Assembly (NCBI GenBank): GCA_947095535.1
Contig: OX352772.1
Span: forward strand, 46,581,445 to 46,645,444
Direction: 5' to 3'
Origin: Poecilobothrus nobilitatus
Lineage: Eukaryota; Arthropoda; Insecta; Diptera; Dolichopodidae
Length of the DNA: 64,000 bases
Shown here: piece by piece, positions 1 to 11,819 of the stretch
Layout of the letters: the number at the start of each line of letters is the position of its first letter
Numbering within the stretch: the stretch's first letter is position 1
Notes under the pieces: model-generated
Seen by the model: the letters and a program-made list of their open reading frames with translations, nothing else
Database searches by the model: none
Told to the model about the DNA's origin: nothing
Made by a program: the position numbers and the translations under genes

Positions 1-142
1 ATATGGAAAAAATTAATGTAGAAAAACTTTTTCCTGTAGCGCCGTATATTTCGGAGCTGCACAGTTCTTAAAATTTGTAAAAAGACTCTATTGTCAAATG
101 TTTATATCTCAGAATCTGCATAATATATATATAAATATTTTT
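1..142. repeat. Probable fragment of a DINE-1-like element
   Basis: The phrase around 33-67, with 'cggagctgcacagttctt', resembles the 'gtagccccacccgttacggagctacagctcc' style of text seen inside the element at 2090..2985. I read it as the tail of a neighbouring copy of the same repeat class. No coding sequence is seen. Confidence 0.3.
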
Positions 143-1060
143 TATACCCTACACCTAAAGTATAGGATATATGAACTTTGGTATGGTGTTTGTAACCACC
201 AAAAGGAAGCGATTTAGATATAATCATGGACATATATTCTTAATCAGGGTCACCTCCTGAGTCGATTTAACGATGTCCGTCCGTACATCCGTTCGCACGA
301 TAACAAAAACTAATAAAGCTATCTTGATGAAATTTATATAGTTGGTTACTAATTACGAAAGAAAGACGGGTATTGTATCTGGACAAAATCGGTCTGTGGG
401 TTCGGATTTTGAAAGCTTCCGAACGAGCCCGGAGCAAACGAGTATATCTTCAAAACCAACAAAAGTAGAATCTTTAAATTTGGTACAAGGGTGTTCAGTC
501 ATGTTTTCTTTATGTCCCTGAAATTTGAGATGAATTGGTGTGGTTGTTCGGATAACTGACACACGCCCCCCTAAGACCTAACAAGAATATCTTCAAAATT
601 AATAAAGATTGAAATTTGAAATTGTGTACAAGGGTGTTAAACCTCTTTTATGTTTCTGAAATTCGAGTTGAATAAGGAAGGAAAGGTGGTGATTAAAGCA
701 GCTGCCAAAAAACTTATGAATTTTTAATTTAATTCGAATTATTCAATTTATTGTATTTAAGGTTATATGAAAACAAACGATAATTTTCCAAAATTTTGTT
801 TCCTTCATATCTCCAGCACGGTTTTAGTTAGAACTTTTAAGAGAAGATCTTTCAGAATTACTAGGAATAACCTCATAAAATGTTTTTGCATCCTCCCTTT
901 TTAGGAGCAATTAGGAGTTAAAAATGAGGTGTTTGCTATTTTTTAGATACCCGTTCCTAATTTTTTCAAAATACAATGCAAAAATGAAAGCCTAGACATT
1001 ATAAATTTACACGTGTTAACATCTTTTTTAATTATATAGAGTTTTTTTTTTTTTTAAATT
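143..1060 (+). mobile_element. DINE-1-like (Helentron-associated) element A
   Basis: The left end 'tataccctacacc...gtatagg' can fold like the 5' stem of DINE-1. It is followed by the class's landmark order: a 'tttgtaacc' block, 'atatattcttaatcagggtc', 'gagtcgattta', then a GTCC microsatellite near 273-283 and 'gcacgataac'. Inside are two diverged tandem segments about 143 bp apart (a shared 'gtacaagggtgtt' begins at 483 and 626). The right limit is approximate, set by similarity to the copy at 2090 ('gttaacatctttttta' near 1015). DINE-1 elements are known non-autonomous Helitron/Helentron relatives; assignment to that class is inferred from the order of motifs. Confidence 0.6.
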
Positions 1061-2089
1061 GAAAAAAGATTCTGAATAAATTTACTTAGCTTTTGATTAT
1101 TTCTTTATCTAACATTTATCACAGTGTCCCCAAAATTAAATCATTTCTTCTTAAAAGAAAATTTATTATCAATTTGATATGACATGGAATTTGATTTTTT
1201 TTTTTCTTTATTAAAATTTAAATACATAGTGTTACAAAACTAAGTAGTTAGATTCGATATGATATTATTCGACGACATTAATTAGGAAGGGTTTGAAAGT
1301 TAAAATCAAAATCAAGATTATACGCTTTTTCCATATACGATGATATTTTACTATACCATATTTTAAATTAGAATGAACTTTATTTTTGTTTCTGAACTTG
1401 TACTTTATTAATAGTCGAAAATTGCCTGAATAAAAATAAAACATTTATGTTACTATTAAAACAATATTTAAGTCCAAAATATATATTTAACTATTCAAAT
1501 ATGAAAAGTAGAATACTGTAAAACAAATTCCAGCTATCAAAAACCGCCGGAGGTTATAATTTAGACTTCGTGGTGTTTGAACTTCGATTTGAGATTTTGA
1601 AATTTTTGAATTTGTGAAAGATGGCATTTTTCGAGAGAGCCAAATAAATATTGTTTTTTTTAAAAAGGCGGTAATTTTGACACGACAGATTTTGAGGCAC
1701 GAAATTTTGAGACATGAGATCTTAAGTCGCAAAATTTCGTAGTCAATCAAATAATAATACAACTGAAAAATTATATAATAATAAATATTTCATCATATAA
1801 TTAACTAATTATTTTCATATATGATAATCTTGTCAAATTGACCTCTTAATGTTGAAAACTAGTTGGGAAATTGTATAGATCGTTTTTTAATTTCTTTCGG
1901 TGTCTTAAAATATTATAGATGAACTGCAAATGTAAAAATATACCGTATTCCTTTGTAGGTTCTTAATATTTCCTTGTTAGTTATAAATTACTATGATTAT
2001 TAATAAATATATTAAGACAGCTTTTAAAAATACCAACCAACTCCAAGGCCATGATAGCAATCAATCAATCCAATTAATTCACTTATTTT

Positions 2090-2985
2090 TATACCCGTAC
2101 GATAGGATCGGGTATAATAAAATTACTCCTCCGTTTGTAACACCTCGAAATAAGCGAGCTAGATATACCTTCAAAGGTATGGATCGGATCAGAAAAAAAT
2201 TCTAAGACTTTTGAGCCATGTCCGTCCGACCGTCCGTCCGACCGTCCGTCCGTCCGTCAGCACGCTAACTCAAAAACTAAGAAAGCTAGAATCTTGAAAT
2301 TTACACAAAATATTCTGGGAGTAATTTGTAGGTTCCCCATTTTTTTTGGTTGAGTTTGGACCAAGCCTTAGGGTAGCTCTCGAACACCTAACTTTTAGAT
2401 CCCTACATTTTTTTTGAAATAGAGCTATAAAATTTTAACTGCTGATAGATCTCAATATAAATATTAATTTTATTTTTACTAACTTTTTTTTGTAGCCCCA
2501 CCCGTTACGGAGCTACAGCTCCCCAAAGGTTCAAAAAAGCTCTATATTTAAATTGCTATAACACAAGCTGTAAAGGGTTTATCTTCATTTTAAAAACGGC
2601 AGACAATTACTACTTTTATTAGCTTTAAAAGTATATATACAATAAATATATATTTGTGGCATACGGTGTCTTAATCTACCGTTATGCGAAACTCAAATTT
2701 TGCAAAATTCTTTAACCCTTCTATCTTCTAAACGGTTTAAGTTGGAAACCTGAAATTTTGACAGAAGTTAGATCTTTGAAAATAAGTATGAGTCATTTCA
2801 GAAATTTTTTTTGTATCACCCCCCGTTTAGGAGTTGTAAGGGGTCAAACACTGAAAATTTCGTATTTTTAAACACCTGTAACTTGAACACCTGTTAAAAT
2901 TATTTTGAAGTAATACACAAAAATTAAAGCTTCAACATTATACTCTTATTTCTGTTAACAACTTTTTTTAATAATATAGGGTTAC
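2090..2985 (+). mobile_element. DINE-1-like (Helentron-associated) element B
   Basis: This copy starts with a clear stem, 'tatacccgtac' pairing with 'gggtata' 15 bp later. It then shows 'gtttgtaacacctcg', 'gctagatataccttcaaag', 'gagccatgtccgtccg' and a run of GTCC/GACC units at about 2217-2260, followed by 'cacgctaactcaaaaactaagaaagctaga', the standard DINE-1 head layout. The tail (about 2560-2985) matches the tail of element A and, inverted, element E at 19080. No coding capacity is seen. Confidence 0.7.
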
Positions 2986-3583
2986 TTTATAATTGACGAA
3001 AGTGTTACTTGTTTTTTTCAAATTTTCTAACAAATTTCTTCAACAAATTTTTTGCATTTGTTTTACTCGATAATTTGAAATTGTTGAGGATATAATGCGT
3101 AGTACAAAAAAATGTAAATAAATAAACAACATAACGGTTGCTTGAAGAATTTTTATTTATATGATATTTATATACATACTTATATAATATCATGTTTATT
3201 TACATATCATATATGCCACTAGTGAGTGAATGATAAGAGTATATATGTATATTATATAGTGCCGTATTTACATACATATATGTATTTTATTGTACTTATA
3301 AGAAATTATTCTGCCAATGGAATATTTAAATATAATATAATATAATATTTAAAATTATATTTACTGTTTTGTACTTAGTAAATTTAATATACATTTACCG
3401 CTTAGTATTAAAGTACTATAGAATATTTGAAAAAGTTTTGGATTGATAATCGTTATGTGGAAGGTTAGAATCTGCTTTTGAAGAATGTACATATAAACAT
3501 ATAGTTTGAATATATGTACAACCCATAGTTCTAGAAATTATAAAATTCACCCAAATTATTTTAAAATACTAAAATATTAAAAA

Positions 3584-5251
3584 AACGAGGAAGAGTGCAG
3601 TAGAGTAGACTGTGTCAACTCTGGGATACCCGTATGAACGTAATATATCCTGTTTCTATAAAACTTGATCATCTTTTAAAAACATTCAGATGTTTTGTAC
3701 CGAACTACAGAGATATATTTATGTAAATTGTGGAGTTGTATGATAGCTACCCGAATCTATTGCGCCTAGCTTCATTAAGTTCCAAGAAATGCAAAAAGCC
3801 TGAACCGGCTGCTTTAGACCAATCAAATTTTACAAAAGTTTTTGGCATGCAACTCGACACTTTTTCACTAAATTTCAGATAGCTGCTTCAACAGACACTG
3901 TCAATAGACATTTAAAAAGAGAAGTTGTATGGCAACTATCCGAACCTGTGATATCATCACAACCAAATTTTACAGAAGTTGTTGCCATAAAACTCGATCA
4001 TCATTTGCAAAATTTCAGATACCTAGATTGAATAGATACTGAGTTATTTCTATATAAAGATAGAAGTTGTATGGCAGCTACTCGAACCCGCCGACCGAAA
4101 ATGTTGGATTTAAATAGCAAAACTAACAATTTTGCAAAAGTGACGTAAAAAAAATTTCAGCCTCCTAGCTCCTCTATTTTTTGAGCTATCGTGCGGACGG
4201 ACACTGAGTTATTTTCATTTAAAAAAGAAGTTGTATGGCAGCTATCCGAACCCGTCGCACCACCACAACCAAATTTTGCAGAAGTTGTTGCCATAAAACT
4301 TGATCATCATTTGCAAGATTTCAGACGCCTAGCTTCATTAGGTTCCAAGAAGTGCAAGAAGCCTGAACCGGCTGCTCTAGACCAACCAAATTTTACAAAA
4401 GTGGTTGGCATGTAACTCGGCACCTCTTTACTAAATATCAGATTCCTAGCTTCAATAAACACCGAGTTATTCTTATTTAAACGGAGAAGTTGTATGGCAG
4501 CTACCCGAACCCGCCGCACCACCACAACCAAATTTTACAAAAGTTGTTGCCATAAAACTTGATCATCATTTGCAAAATTTCAGACGCCTAGCTTCATTAG
4601 GTTCCAAAAGGTGCAAGAAGCCTGAACCGGCTGCTCTAGACCAACCAAATTTTACAAAAGTTGTTGGCATGTAACTCGACACCTCTTCACTAAATTTCAG
4701 ATTCCTAGCTTCAATAAACACTAAGTTATTCTCATTTAAACGGAGAAGTTGTATGGCAGCTACCCGAACCCGCCACACCAACACAACCAAATTTTACAGA
4801 AGTTGTTGCCATAAAACTTGATTATCATTTGCAAAATTTCAGAAACCTAGCTTGAATAGATACTGAGTTATTTCTATATAAAGATAGAAGTTGTATGGCA
4901 GCTACTCGAACCCGCCGGCCGAAAATGTTGGATTTAAATAGCAAAACTAACAATTTTGCAAAAGTGACGTAAAAAAAATTTCAGCCCCCTAGCTCTTTTA
5001 TTTTTTGAGTTATCGTGCGGACGGACGGACGGACGTACATGGCTTAATCGACTCAGAATTCGATTCTGAGCCGATCCATACCTTTGACACTATATCTAGC
5101 TCGACTCCTTTAAGGTGTCACAAACGTAATGGCAAATTTATTATACCCTTGAACATAGTTATATTGTAAGCAAAGTGACAGGCTGTGGACATACTAACGG
5201 TTCGTACGGGTATCTAAGAGTTGACAAAGTCAACTGTATTCTTCCTCGTTT
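3584..5251 (+). mobile_element. 259-bp-repeat element, copy 1 (complete, inverted ends)
   Basis: This is the fullest copy of a family that recurs at 15770, 24259, 26366 and 60889. Left end 'cgaggaagagtgcagtagag' and right end (reverse complement 'cgaggaagaatacagttgac') form an imperfect terminal inverted repeat of about 50 bp that includes 'gatacccgta'. The right interior carries a GGAC microsatellite (about 5019-5033), 'gaattcgattctgagccgat' and 'ggtgtcacaaacgtaatgg', which is the DINE-1 head in reverse orientation. The centre is a 259-bp tandem array. It combines Helentron-like features with unusually long inverted ends. No transposase is seen, so it is non-autonomous. Confidence 0.75.
4230..4889 (+). 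repeat. 259-bp tandem repeat array
   Basis: Successive starts of 'gttgtatggcagcta' at 4230, 4489 and 4748 are exactly 259 bp apart, giving two full units and a partial third (to 4889). Flanking diverged half units begin at 3924 and 4076. Within a unit there is a sub-duplication of 'accaaattttacaaaagttgtt'-type text. Open frames on either strand here arise from the repeat and are not genes. Confidence 0.9.
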
Positions 5252-5944
5252 CTTCTGTAAATTATTTTTACACTAGTTAATTTAGTTGATGACTTCAAAC
5301 TTACAGAGTATTTATCAACCTATAGAACCACAAAATAAAATAACATTTAAGTTTATAGTACCAAAGCTACCTTCAACATAAGCCTCATAACAAAATAAAT
5401 TCTATTAAAAAAATTTAATTTTAAGAACTCTCTATTTAAACTATAATGATAAGTACCATTGAATTGATCTATTTTTAAATGTATCATATAATAATGCAAT
5501 GAAAACTATTTATAATAAAAAGGACACATATGTTTTTTAATAATATTTGTTTTAACATTAAGAATATTGTATGTTATTTGTTGTGTTATTTCATAATAAA
5601 TACATATTGCAATAAATCTCAAAGACAACAAAATACTGATTCAATAGGCGATAACATAATTTTCTACAAAAATACTGTCAAAAAAATACAGAAAATTTTA
5701 TAATGAAAATGACAGGTTTATAATGAAAATTTTAATTGGCTATCAAAAAGGTATCAATACATTTGCTAGAAAAATAAAATCTTAAAATTATAAAATGCAT
5801 AAAAAAAATATTTTTTAAATACATATTTTATAAAATCGGAAGCGTGTCATATACCCTGTATTTCATCCTGGTGTGACATTTGACCGTACTTTTGACTGGA
5901 TTTAAATAAGTTCTTTATGTTTTTTTCTTTTTTTTTTTTAGTAT
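5252..5944. other. AT-rich spacer, no gene seen
   Basis: This stretch is AT-rich DNA with short poly-A/T runs. I see no coding segment, inverted ends or match to the other repeats. Confidence 0.5.
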
Positions 5945-6120
5945 ATTCCTCTAACTATAAATGTGACAAGGAAATTACACAGCCTTTCCTTTTCAGACGT
6001 GGCTGTAAATGTCATAAGGGGAAATTATTCTTACAACGTGTGTGGGATTTGAACACACTCTCCCTCAGTGTTTAAAGCATATTTTATACGCTCTTACCCA
6101 CTTTTCCATACCGAGGCTCC
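5945..6120 (-). mobile_element. tRNA-derived SINE, copy 1
   Basis: Read on the minus strand from 6120 it begins 'ggagcctcggtatgg'. It then has a polymerase III A-box-like 'gtgggtaagagcg' and a B-box-like 'gtgttcaaatccc', followed by a tail 'gtaagaataatttcccctta' and 'ggaaaggctgtgtaattt'. The same order and wording occur at 18887 (+) and 47136 (-), so this is a dispersed tRNA-derived SINE rather than a tRNA gene. Confidence 0.75.
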
Positions 6121-6484
6121 TTTTTTTATGTTGAAATGTTTGTAAAAAATAAGAGGAATTTTATATTTGAATAGAAAATCAGGGTTATACTTGGTTATAC
6201 CCTTTTTCCATATATAAATACATATAGGGAAGATTTTGAATTAATAGAGATTTCAATACTTGGTTATAAAATTAGTTTTATTATTGAAATATGTATTTAT
6301 GTAAAATAATAATTAAGAGTGATTTTAGAGTTGGATTCAAAATCAATGTTTTAATAATAGTTTAAACGAGAGTTTGGGGTATACCTTTTATTATTTTATA
6401 TTTTTTATTGAATTACCTATCAAAAATACATTTTGGAAAAATTTTAAAGTTGGATACAAAATCAAAATTATATATTTTTTCCAG

Positions 6485-6641
6485 ATTAAGTGGATATATG
6501 TATGTAGTGGAAGTAACAACTAATAACGAAATTTATCATCACAGCACCCGCCGTGATCATCACATCCGAAAAACCGGATACTACAATTTGCAGCGCTTGA
6601 AATCAGTGTTCAACAGCAGTGTAAAAGAATACAACAGTTAA
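6485..6641 (+). CDS. Candidate 3'-terminal coding exon, unknown protein
   Basis: A strong acceptor ('tatattttttccag', AG at 6483-6484) precedes a frame that runs to a TAA at 6639-6641 and encodes about 51 residues. The tail includes 'STRRDHHIRKTGYYNLQRLK', is basic, and ends 'EYNS'. Base composition is clearly richer in G+C than the surroundings. AATAAA follows at 6746-6751, about 105 bp after the stop. The exon starts with one base completing a codon. The frame can be extended upstream to an ATG at 6408, but that stretch reads like intron. I do not recognise the protein, and the 5' exons were not found; they may lie in or beyond the repeats to the left. Confidence 0.4.
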
Positions 6642-6745
6642 CCAAACAACATTAAGAACTTAACTTTTCATCAATTCAAAAAATATTGTAAAAACATCTA
6701 CATTAGTAAATACTAAAATTTAAAAAAAAAGAAAATTGCTCTTTC

Positions 6746-6751
6746 AATAAA
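6746..6751 (+). terminator. Polyadenylation signal AATAAA
   Basis: AATAAA lies about 105 bp after the stop of the candidate exon at 6485..6641. Such hexamers are common by chance in AT-rich DNA, so support is modest. Confidence 0.3.
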
Positions 6752-6759
6752 TAGTTTAC

Positions 6760-8195
6760 ATTAGATTATAAGTAAAACCATAAAAAGTTTTGTATTAGCC
6801 ATAGCTTTTTAGAGGAAATAATAAATAAAATAATATAAAATAACATACGAGGTTCCGAATTAAAAGTGATTTTAATTTGATTACGAAATAAGAGTTTTCC
6901 AGAATATTTATATATAAATATAAAATTAAAATTCAAAAAATGATTATCTATAAGTAACATTTATACAGGCAAATGAAATCCGTTTAAATGATAGTATAGA
7001 CAAATGAAAATATAGACAAGGGACATACCGTTAAAGGACCTATCCATTTAAATTTTAAGCTTTAAGATATAATCTAGAGTTTAAAATTGATGTTGTTCCA
7101 ATAATTATGTGGTTACTGTTTAACACTATAATAGAAATACAAAATTCTAGAGGATAACGGTATCCGGTAACGGTAATGTTCTGATTTTTTTGTATTATTT
7201 TTGATTTAGTTATTTTTTGGATTTCATTTTCTGAATTTTGTAATATCTGAATTCTGTTTTTCTTGATTTTATTTCGCTGAATTTCGTAGTCATCACTATC
7301 AAAAATTATCCTTAAACAAAAAATAGAAAAACTTTTAGACCAATATCTTTAAACCAATCAATTTTTAACACCTACTCTTCAACACTACAAAAGTTTTTTC
7401 ACGCGATATTTTTTTTTTTTATCAAAATAATTTACCTTGAGGAAAATATTTTATCACCTCCAATATTATTGCACCTGAAACTTTTTAAATATAAATATAT
7501 AATTTATAATACATCGTAAGTACATACACAATATATACATACGTCATAGCATTTGAATGACAAATAAAAGTACTCTTGACAACTTATCAGAATTGATCTA
7601 TTGACACATAAACAATGATTGATGTTATTCAGTGAATTTATCAGGAAAAAAATAAATGTTTTTGATTTGAACGTGATCAAAACAAAAAAGAAAAATTATT
7701 TTTATGGTAGGTAGTAGAAAATTAATCAAGAATAATAATATATAAATGATATGTATGACCTAACCTATTTTATAATTCATTTTTCACTATCGATTTTCAA
7801 TATTTGAACAAAAATATTAAATTAAATAATTTGGGGAAAAATAAAATCTTTTAAAGAAATTAAATTATAAGAATTTATTTAAAATTTAATAAATTAATTA
7901 ATATAATTTTGATTATCTTTTCAATATTTAAGGCACGTTTATTTAATTAGTGTTTTTGAAAACAATTTTAATGAGAATAATAATAGTAACAAAGAAAAAT
8001 ACAAAATATCTTATCCTACCTAAGATAAGTTTACCTTCAAAGAATAAAAAACTTATAGGATCATTCTAAAGTATCACTTTTGACCTTGGATAAAATAATG
8101 GATTACTATTCAAATTTTAATGAAAACATATTATGTTAAATTTTTTACCGTCTTATCTACTTCTAATAACTACATTATTATTAGATTTTTTATTT
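6760..8195. other. AT-rich spacer, no gene seen
   Basis: This is AT-rich sequence with no supported exon. No inverted-end element was recognised. Confidence 0.45.
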
Positions 8196-8290
8196 TAAAG
8201 GGTATAAGTAATACAGCGACATTTTGATGTAGATCTATTGTACTTCTTCTACTACTGCGTGTTGTGGGCTTTGTCTCAACTTATATTATT
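8196..8290 (+). repeat. Dispersed repeat, partner of 12945..13040
   Basis: 'ttttgatgtagatct' followed by 'ttgt', a pyrimidine-rich run and 'cgtgttgtgg' is shared with 12945..13040 in the same order and orientation. This shows a dispersed repeat of about 70 bp. Its class is unknown; it may be a LINE or transposon end. Confidence 0.5.
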
Positions 8291-8344
8291 TTTGTCAACC
8301 CACTTTATTGCTGTTTATTACGCTGGTAGTAAACCAATATCCTC

Positions 8345-8640
8345 CTAAGTGCACATATCTTGCTCGCGGTAAAGCTCCGAAATTTTAGAGTATATGTGCT
8401 AAAGATTATATAAAGATTCTTTTTTTTCTTGACGTAATCTAGATATATCGTCATTCTCTATTTCAAATTTAAAATTCTAAAATTCTATTTCAAGTCTCCT
8501 TTTTAGCCAGCTATATCCCAATTTTTATTTTTTCGATATATTTTCTATCTATCCCATTTTTTAGGGGTACAATTAGGGGTTGGAGATAGCATCACTTTCA
8601 AGAGTATATGTACCTATTAAAACTAGATATACAATTCTAC
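8345..8640. repeat. Possible degraded DINE-1-like segment
   Basis: 'taaagctccgaaattttaga', 'cccattttttaggggtacaattaggggtt' and similar wording recall the interior of the DINE-1-like elements at 143 and 2090 ('cctttttaggagcaattaggagtt'). The match is only partial and no ends are seen. Confidence 0.3.
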
Positions 8641-8699
8641 GGAAGTAATAGCACTAATCAACAATGAAAATATAGTAAAATTTATAACAATCCAAAGAA

Positions 8700-8935
8700 T
8701 TAAATGAGCGAATCAAAAATCCATCTTTAAAGCCAGAATAATTGTTACACGTCGTAGAGGATACCCTCTAAACAGATGGTTAAATAACATAGAAAATGAT
8801 TTAATAGTGTTTGCAACTTTAAAACAACGAAAATAGCCCGATAACATTGTCGGAGTGTCTTAAAGAAGCTCAGAATACATTTCGAGCTTCAGTACCTAAA
8901 AATGATGATTAATGATGTCGTAAAAGAAATTCTGA
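8700..8935 (+). pseudogene. LINE 3' end fragment (reverse transcriptase C-terminus)
   Basis: The plus strand reads 'TRRRGYPLNRWLNNIENDL' and then, after disruptions, residues compatible with a '.LKEAQNTFRA' tail. The pattern R-R-G-x-P-x-x-R-W-x-x-x-I/V-E-x-D-L is the recurrent C-terminal motif of LINE polyproteins of the RTE/CR1-like type. Stops and frameshifts show it is dead. Only the 3' extreme is present, as is usual for 5'-truncated LINE insertions. Confidence 0.55.
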
Positions 8936-9060
8936 TTGATGATGTCGTATGAAGAAATTCATCAACAATTAAAAAACTGTACAAAAGTTTTTATATTTCT
9001 CAAAACATCATGTTATTTTTAACTAAATGAATTATATAATAAGATGATAATTTTCCTTCA

Positions 9061-9130
9061 ATTAAAAATAACTTAGATTTGTGTAGAATTTGAACCACAC
9101 AGCCACTGTTTAACCAATTGGTCACGAAGG
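9061..9130 (-). mobile_element. Degenerate tRNA-like SINE fragment
   Basis: The minus strand reads 'gtgaaccttcgtgaccaatt' and then 'ggttaaac', resembling an A box, followed by 'gtgtggttcaaattctacac', resembling a B box with its flanking stem. It is distinct from the 5945/18887/47136 family, so it may be a second tRNA-derived repeat. Confidence 0.4.
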
Positions 9131-10752
9131 TTCACTATTTTATAGTTTTTAGCAAAGATCAATTAAGTATTTTCCCAAATTGTATGAACTTTTGCGTCAA
9201 ATAAATTTGAGTATTTCCTTACGCTCTATACTATTTTTACTTTACTTTAAATTTTTGTATCTTATACTTTTTTTATCTATTACCACAATGTAAATTGAAT
9301 ATTTCTAATATTGATATTGATTTTTATTATTATTAATAATATTTTAATATAGCTGTGGTAGGCCAATACTTCTTACCTAGACACACAGTTTTAACTGTTA
9401 TAATAATTCAATAAATAGATTAACAATAATTTGAGAACGGCAGTCTATGACGATGTACTTAAGTACAACGAAATTTTGAGTTTTAATAAAATAAAAAGCC
9501 TCTAAGAACAGTTTTTAAATAAGAATTTTTATATTTAAATAAAAATTCAAATCCATAAAACACAAATTTATATCCTTTCCTCATAGAGCTCCGTTGCTTG
9601 CTACCTTCTGTTGGTTTTGTGTTAAAAGTTAAAACATATTAGGATTACTTAAACTACTTTTAAAAATTTACTTTTTACTCAGCACTCAGCCTTTTAAATT
9701 CCAGCTTCGTTCTACTTTTTAAGCATTATCCTCAATTAGTACATTATGCTTTATATGCATAGTATTTATTGTACAATGTTCTTTCTACTTTTTTATTGGT
9801 TTTTTACAGTTTTCTGCTACTCATCCACTGTTCTTACCCTTCTCTACCATTTTTATGATTTTGTAATCAGTAGGATTTTACAAAAAATCCTTTCTGAAAT
9901 ATCAAAAATGTTTTTTTTTTAATAATCGAACAAAACATATTTAATAATAAAATTGCAAATTTTTTTATATTTAAAAAATTGAAAAATTATTTATAAACTA
10001 AAAAAATACATTTAGTAAATAAAAATTATTTACTAAAAAAAATAAAAAAAGAATAAACGAAAATCAATTTTGAAAAGAATTTCGTGTTACTATTTAGAAA
10101 ACTTTTCCATTAATAATTTAGATAAAATGAGGGTAAAATTAGTTTTTGATTAAAGCAATTTTCCTTTAAATTGATTAAAAAATTATATTGTGAAAATATT
10201 TTTATTAAAACTGAATCACAACTAAAGAGGGGTTTTATACCATCACAAATATGGCACTACCATTAATAAGGAAATTGACAGTTATTTTAGAAGAGAAAAA
10301 CTTAAAAAAAATTTTAGACTTATATCAAAATAGGAAAAAATTTTTGAAAAAAAGTTCAAAGAGACTGACAGCATAGTAAGCCATTTAAATGTCATCATTT
10401 TTCATTCTATACGATATTATAAAATAAAATTTTCTCACGAGCCAACAGAATTGTAAAAGAGCTAATTGAAAATGTCTAGTTTTAAGGTACGCTCAACTGA
10501 GATTTTAATTCCGCTAAATTTGTGTGCGTATTGTAAAGTATGAGGTAACTTAAGATTTAAGCGGACTAACAAGCGGAGCAAAAACTTGCGAGTTAAGGAG
10601 GTACGAATTGAGTTAAAATTAGAGCTGTTAACAAGCCAAGTGCCCCAGACTGTAAAGTAAATTATTGGTTTATATTAACCTAATAACCACATAAATTGTT
10701 ATTTAGAAATACCATACTTTAATACCATACTTTAAAACTTTTTTTATTCTTA
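9131..10752. other. AT-rich spacer, no gene supported
   Basis: This is mostly AT-rich sequence. A somewhat G+C-richer patch at about 10440-10660 contains a short reading frame starting at ATG 10471 ('MSSFKVRSTEILIP...'), interrupted after 23 codons. There is no splice or homology support, so I do not call it. Confidence 0.4.
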
Positions 10753-11044
10753 CCTAGAGGCCAGCCGAGACAGTACTAGTAAGATAGTGTACAAATATAT
10801 GAACATTTTTGACAATACTATAACATTTTTTCAACTATCTTCTCCACTGTCTTATTTTTCTAGCTAGTAATTTATATAGTAATTTGACACTTCGGATAAT
10901 TAAAACTGGCGACAAATGGAAAACAACATTCATTCCAAAGAAATTTCTTGATAGTAAAAATGCCACATACGTCACAGAGACAGTAATTTGACAGTTCGTA
11001 TTACACACTCACAAGATAGTAATACTGTCTCGCCTGGCTACCGG
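10753..11044. mobile_element. Short inverted-repeat element (MITE)
   Basis: Left end 'ggccagccgagacagtacta' and right end, reverse complement 'agccaggcgagacagtatta', form imperfect terminal inverted repeats of about 30 bp that continue into 'agatagtgt'-like text. They bracket about 290 bp with no coding capacity. This is a non-autonomous DNA transposon of unknown superfamily. A target duplication is not clear at the flanks. Confidence 0.7.
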
Positions 11045-11698
11045 GTTAATTCGAAGAACTTCATAATTTTATTATAATAATGACCATTTTTATTTTTAGA
11101 ATGACCAATACAATTTTTTATAAATAAAATATTTATTTATTGATTTTTTTTTTTTAATTTATTAAAAACAAATACGTATTACAAAATAAACAAACAAAAT
11201 AATAATCCTATGGGATTTTCAAATAATTTATATATATATAATATTTACTTTAGTACTTTTACTTTTTTCTCTAAACTTTTATTATTTCAAACCTCATACT
11301 TTTTTATCTAAGAAAATTTTATATGATTTTGCAAATATTAGGGGAAAAAAGAAGTGATGGCAGAAAATTTCCAAAATTCTTTTTTCTTATTAAATAAATT
11401 ATTTAGAATATTAAAAGGTGTATATCGTACAATCTATAAAAATTTACTCTAAATATTCTTATATTCTTATATCCTTATCCTAAATAATATTTTAAGTAAA
11501 ATTAATTAAAATTTAAAATAAAACTAAAAAATACGTGAATTATCTTTCTATTTCCTGTCCTCATCCTATTATTCAGCCATTATACTGTTTTACTAGTTTG
11601 TGATTTTTGGTGGGTAAAAATCCTACACTACCTTAGGTTTTCTTAGTGTCTTTTGAAGATTTAAACTTTTCGTTTACTATCTTCCTTCTCTTCTAACT

Positions 11699-11819
11699 CT
11701 ACTCCTACTTAAGTAAAAGATACTCTTCCTACTCTTCCTACTTAAGTAAAAGATACTCTTCCTACTCTTCCTATTTAAGTAAAAGATACTCTTCCTACTC
11801 TTCCTATTTAAGTAAAAAT
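11699..11819 (+). repeat. 33-bp minisatellite, about four copies
   Basis: The motif 'ttaagtaaaagatactcttc' recurs with the start of 'a(c/t)ttaag' at 11707, 11740, 11773 and 11806, an exact 33-bp period. Copies differ at one position (c/t). Units also contain an internal 'actcttcct' direct duplication. Confidence 0.9.

Noticed and set aside
1487..1762. 91-codon minus-strand frame
   Set aside because: The repeated 'LKISCLKI' comes from short DNA repeats ('gaaattttgagacatgag'); no gene-like composition.
2217..2260. GTCC/GACC runs here and at 273, 5019, 20294 and 62022 as independent microsatellites or a CRISPR-like array
   Set aside because: They sit at the same place within DINE-1-like elements, and there are no spacers or palindromic repeats.
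4307..4790. Minus-strand open frames of 74 codons ('VRVAAIQLLRLN' type), also at 61053..61796
   Set aside because: They recur once per 259-bp unit and follow the repeat, not a gene; the translations are of the tandem array.
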